From NCBI GenBank assembly GCA_041390145.1, contig JAWKQM010000007.1, forward strand, positions 1 to 64,000: 64,000 bases of DNA. The letters run 5' to 3'. Of the stretch, positions 61,897-64,000 are shown piece after piece. Every line of letters begins with the position of its first letter. Within the stretch, counting starts at the first letter, position 1. Both the position numbers and the translations under genes were made by a program. The notes below the pieces were generated by a model. That model saw only the letters and a program-made list of their open reading frames with translations, was not told where the DNA came from and searched no databases. Source of the stretch: Gemmatimonadales bacterium. GTDB taxonomy: Bacteria > Gemmatimonadota > Gemmatimonadetes > Gemmatimonadales > GWC2-71-9.

Positions 61897-62795
61897 CGGG
61901 GCTGGCCGGCACCGTGCTGGAGCGGGATGGGGCGGCGTACCGGGTGATGACGGCGGACGGGGAAGTCCGCGCCGTGCTGAGCGGCAAGACCAAGCGTGAC
62001 ACCCCGCGGGTCGTGGTCGGCGACCGGGTGACCCTGACCCCCGATCCCGTCGGCGGTCTCTATTCGATCAACGACGTCGCCGAGCGGAAGACCCTGCTCG
62101 AACGGCGGGTCCCGCTCGGTCGCGGCACCCGGCCCATCGCGGCCAATATCGACACCGTCTTCGTCGTCACCTCCAACTGCGACCCTGCCCCTCTCCCCCA
62201 ACTGATCGACCGGCTGCTGGTGGTGGCGGAAGCCAACGAGATCCCCGCTGCCGTGGTGATCAACAAGGTGGATCTCGACGCCGGCACCTGGCTCGAGGAG
62301 CGTTGCCGCAGGGCGGGGTATCCGGTCTTCCGGACCAGCGCCAAGACCGGGGAAGGGCTGGAGGCGCTGCGGGCCGCGATGGGGGGGCGGGAATCGGTGG
62401 TGACCGGCCCTTCAGGCGCCGGGAAGTCGAGCCTGCTGAACGCGCTCCACCCCGGCCTCACGCTGCGGACCGGTGCACTGAGCGAGAAGCAGCGGCGCGG
62501 GCGCAATACGACCGTGTCGGCGCTCATGGTGCCGTTCGAGGGGGGCTACCTGGTGGACACGCCGGGCTTCAACGAAGTCGGGTTGTGGGGCATCGATCCG
62601 CGGGAGCTTGCCAGCTGCTTTCCGGAGTTCCGTCCCCTCATCGGCGAGTGCCGCTTCCAGGACTGCCGGCACGTGAGCGAGCCGGGGTGCCGGATCCGGG
62701 CGGCGGTGGCGGACGGCGCAATCGCGCCCGACCGCCTGGAGAGCTACCAAATGCTGCTGGAGGAAACGGAGTCGGAGCCGGAGGAGTGGGAGTAA
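61893..62795 (+). CDS. rsgA: ribosome small-subunit-dependent GTPase RsgA
   Basis: A 300-residue circularly permuted GTPase from GTG 61893. An OB-fold comes first, then G4 NKVD (124-127), G1 GPSGAGKSS (172-180), switch region RRGRNTT, and G3 DTPGF (222-226). The zinc site is CRFQDCRH...C (Cys253, Cys258, His260, Cys266). RsgA checks the maturing 30S subunit. It overlaps the preceding small gene by four bases. Confidence 0.95.
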   Translation: MTGLAGTVLERDGAAYRVMTADGEVRAVLSGKTKRDTPRVVVGDRVTLTPDPVGGLYSINDVAERKTLLERRVPLGRGTRPIAANIDTVFVVTSNCDPAPLPQLIDRLLVVAEANEIPAAVVINKVDLDAGTWLEERCRRAGYPVFRTSAKTGEGLEALRAAMGGRESVVTGPSGAGKSSLLNALHPGLTLRTGALSEKQRRGRNTTVSALMVPFEGGYLVDTPGFNEVGLWGIDPRELASCFPEFRPLIGECRFQDCRHVSEPGCRIRAAVADGAIAPDRLESYQMLLEETESEPEEWE

Positions 62796-62818
62796 GGGGG
62801 CGCCATGGTGCGCCCCTA
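62795..62818 (+). terminator. terminator-like hairpin between rsgA and the MazG-like gene
   Basis: AGGGGGCGC and GCGCCCCT pair with one bulge around CATGGT-type loop bases. The stem overlaps both stop codons of the convergent genes. There is no long T-tract. Confidence 0.5.
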
Positions 62819-63145
62819 CTCCCGTGGAACCTGCTTCCGCGTCCAGCGATCGGCATCCCGGCCTTCCACCTTGGCCATCATGCGGTCGAAGGACGCCTGC
62901 AGGTCGATGCCCTCGCGGTTGGCCATGCAGATGAGCACGAAGAGTATGTCGGCCATTTCCATCCCCACATCCCCGTCGGGCTCATCCGCCTTCTTGGTCT
63001 TCTGCCCGAAACGGTGATTGATCTCCCGGGCCAGTTCCCCCACCTCTTCCGCCAGGCGCGTCATGTTGGTGAGGGGATCGAAGTAGCCCTCCTCGAACTG
63101 GCTGATCCAGGTATCCACGCGCTGCTGGGCGTCGGAAAGGCTCAT
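62816..63145 (-). CDS. MazG-like nucleotide pyrophosphohydrolase
   Basis: A 109-residue protein from ATG 63145. The all-alpha NTP-PPase core has NMTRLAEEVGELAREI (ExxE metal ligands) and GMEMADILFVLICMAN (ExxD pair). Family members hydrolyse nucleoside triphosphates to monophosphates and pyrophosphate, clearing damaged nucleotides or damping the stringent response. The exact substrate is unknown. Confidence 0.9.
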   Translation of the reverse strand: MSLSDAQQRVDTWISQFEEGYFDPLTNMTRLAEEVGELAREINHRFGQKTKKADEPDGDVGMEMADILFVLICMANREGIDLQASFDRMMAKVEGRDADRWTRKQVPRE

Positions 63146-63264
63146 CGGGGGAGTCCGGTTGGGGTGGAAACGGGGCAGGGGCGTGCCCCCTCGCCAAGCG
63201 CTCCGGAGTATAGCATCTTCTTCCATTGCCCCGCAGGCGCCACTCCCCCGATTCCGGCAAGCAG

Positions 63265-63513
63265 ATGCGCTCACGTGAACGAATTCTCGGCAACCTCGAC
63301 ACACTCTACCGCGAAACCTACGAACGCGCCCGCGCGGCCGGCGACCAGCACCGGGTCGACGAGCTGGATGCGGCGTACGTCCGGGACCAATTGATGCTCG
63401 AGATCCTGCTAGACATTCGCGATCTCTTTTCGGTGGCCCCCGCCGCACCCTCGCAGGGCGGGTCCGCGCTCGAGAAGCTCGAGGCGCTCCGCCGGCTCAC
63501 CTCGCTCCGCTAG
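63265..63513 (+). CDS. small hypothetical helical protein
   Basis: An 82-residue protein from ATG 63265 (a TTG at 63226 would add 13 residues). It is mostly charged helix (RERILGNLDTLYRETYERAR, DELDAAYVRDQLMLEILLDI, LEKLEALRRLTSLR) and could form a coiled coil. No motif. It is 13 bp upstream of the amidohydrolase gene. Confidence 0.6.
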   Translation: MRSRERILGNLDTLYRETYERARAAGDQHRVDELDAAYVRDQLMLEILLDIRDLFSVAPAAPSQGGSALEKLEALRRLTSLR

Positions 63514-63526
63514 GATTGATTCCACG

Positions 63527-64000
63527 ATGCTTTCTATGCCACTGCTCCGGGGCCGATCGGCCGCGCTCGCGTCGCTCCTGACCGCCGTCACGGTGTCCTG
63601 CTCCGCTCCGCCTCCGCCGGCCACGGTGGTGACCTTCGGCCGGGTCTGGACCGGGAATCCCGATCAGCCGTGGGCGGGCGGCGTCGCGATGCGGGGCGAT
63701 ACGATCGTGGGCGTCGGCGACAGCGCCGACGTGGCGAAGTTCGTGGGGGAGCAGACGGTGGTGACCGGTGCGCCCGGAGGCATGGTCGTGCCCGGCTTCA
63801 TGGATGGCCACACCCACTTCCTCGACGGCGGCATCCAGCTGGTGAGCGTCGACCTGCGGACCGCCGATTCGCCGGAGGAGTTCACCGCCCGGATCGCGGC
63901 CTTCGCCGCGGAGCGGAAACCTGGAGAGTGGATCATCGGCGGGGACTGGGACCACGAGCGGTGGCCGGACACACCGCTGCCGACGCGGGAGTGGATCGAC
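63527..64000 (+). CDS. amidohydrolase-family lipoprotein, N-terminal part (cut by right edge)
   Basis: The frame from ATG 63527 (or ATG 63536) runs 158 codons to the window end. A signal peptide ends VTVSCS, a lipobox. The start of a metal-dependent amidohydrolase follows: TVVTFGRVWTG, VAMRGDTIVGVGD, and the ligand motif VPGFMDGHTHFLDGG. The wording of WIIGGDWDHERW points to the amidohydrolase-3/YtcJ group. Substrate unknown. Confidence 0.88.
   Translation, partial: MLSMPLLRGRSAALASLLTAVTVSCSAPPPPATVVTFGRVWTGNPDQPWAGGVAMRGDTIVGVGDSADVAKFVGEQTVVTGAPGGMVVPGFMDGHTHFLDGGIQLVSVDLRTADSPEEFTARIAAFAAERKPGEWIIGGDWDHERWPDTPLPTREWID

Overview
The window is high-G+C bacterial DNA with densely packed genes, many joined by ATGA/GTGA/TGATG stop-start overlaps. 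The best-fitting source is a Gemmatimonadota (Gemmatimonadetes) bacterium. This is inferred from the mix of genes: a futalosine-pathway MqnD (menaquinone), a fused E2-E1 2-oxoglutarate dehydrogenase of the Kgd type, Gram-negative outer-membrane proteins (Omp85/BamA-like, MipA/OmpV-like), many lipobox lipoproteins, a LemA-M48 protease pair and a CarH-type carotenoid locus. No rRNA is present, so this rests on gene content only.

Layout. 1-4990: a cut-off substrate-binding lipoprotein, a cold-shock protein, an O6-alkylguanine methyltransferase, a frame-disrupted Ig-like/LVIVD protein and two hypotheticals. 4991-5555: an unexplained non-coding gap ending in a strong terminator. 5556-10449: YhaM-like nuclease, small regulators, a pseudopilin, a MerR-like regulator, LemA and an HtpX-like protease. 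10446-16583 (minus strand): a likely exopolysaccharide module made of a REC-DHp signalling protein, a GT2 synthase and a HEAT-repeat membrane protein, next to an HD-GYP c-di-GMP phosphodiesterase. 16616-23264: MqnD, a zinc-ribbon protein, a BamA-like protein, a 12-TM haem-oxidase-like protein and a metallo-beta-lactamase-fold hydrolase.

23378-29350 is the most accessory-looking part. A complete tRNA-Cys is followed by a rho-independent terminator. The 3' half of that tRNA plus the terminator recurs 2.3 kb downstream (85 bp, about three mismatches), and the terminator part recurs again 3.2 kb further on (39 bp). The copies bound two modules: a secreted M48 protease plus lipoprotein, and a four-gene envelope operon with its own TetR regulator and a clear palindromic operator. 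No integrase is visible.

29351-43604: small membrane proteins, GluQ, a large Pro/Tyr-rich secreted protein, a dicarboxylate symporter-transaldolase-transketolase operon, then a CarH (B12 photoreceptor)-crtI-crtB-acyltransferase carotenoid cluster and an HNH nuclease. 43703-53036: the giant Kgd enzyme, whose start codon lies in a perfect hairpin, an Ig-like lipoprotein, a binding-protein/histidine-kinase sensor pair and GlpD. 53035-58634: a beta-oxidation pair (FadI/FadJ) and an M28 peptidase. 58713-60446: rho coupled to a metalloprotease-like lipoprotein behind a leader that resembles a c-di-GMP-I (GEMM) riboswitch. 60650-64000: proline dehydrogenase, RsgA, a MazG-like protein and an amidohydrolase cut by the right edge.

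The main regulatory themes are c-di-GMP (HD-GYP enzyme, EPS synthase, candidate riboswitch), light/B12 control of carotenoids, and three terminator-tagged modules at tRNA-Cys. No CRISPR array, transposase or integrase was found.
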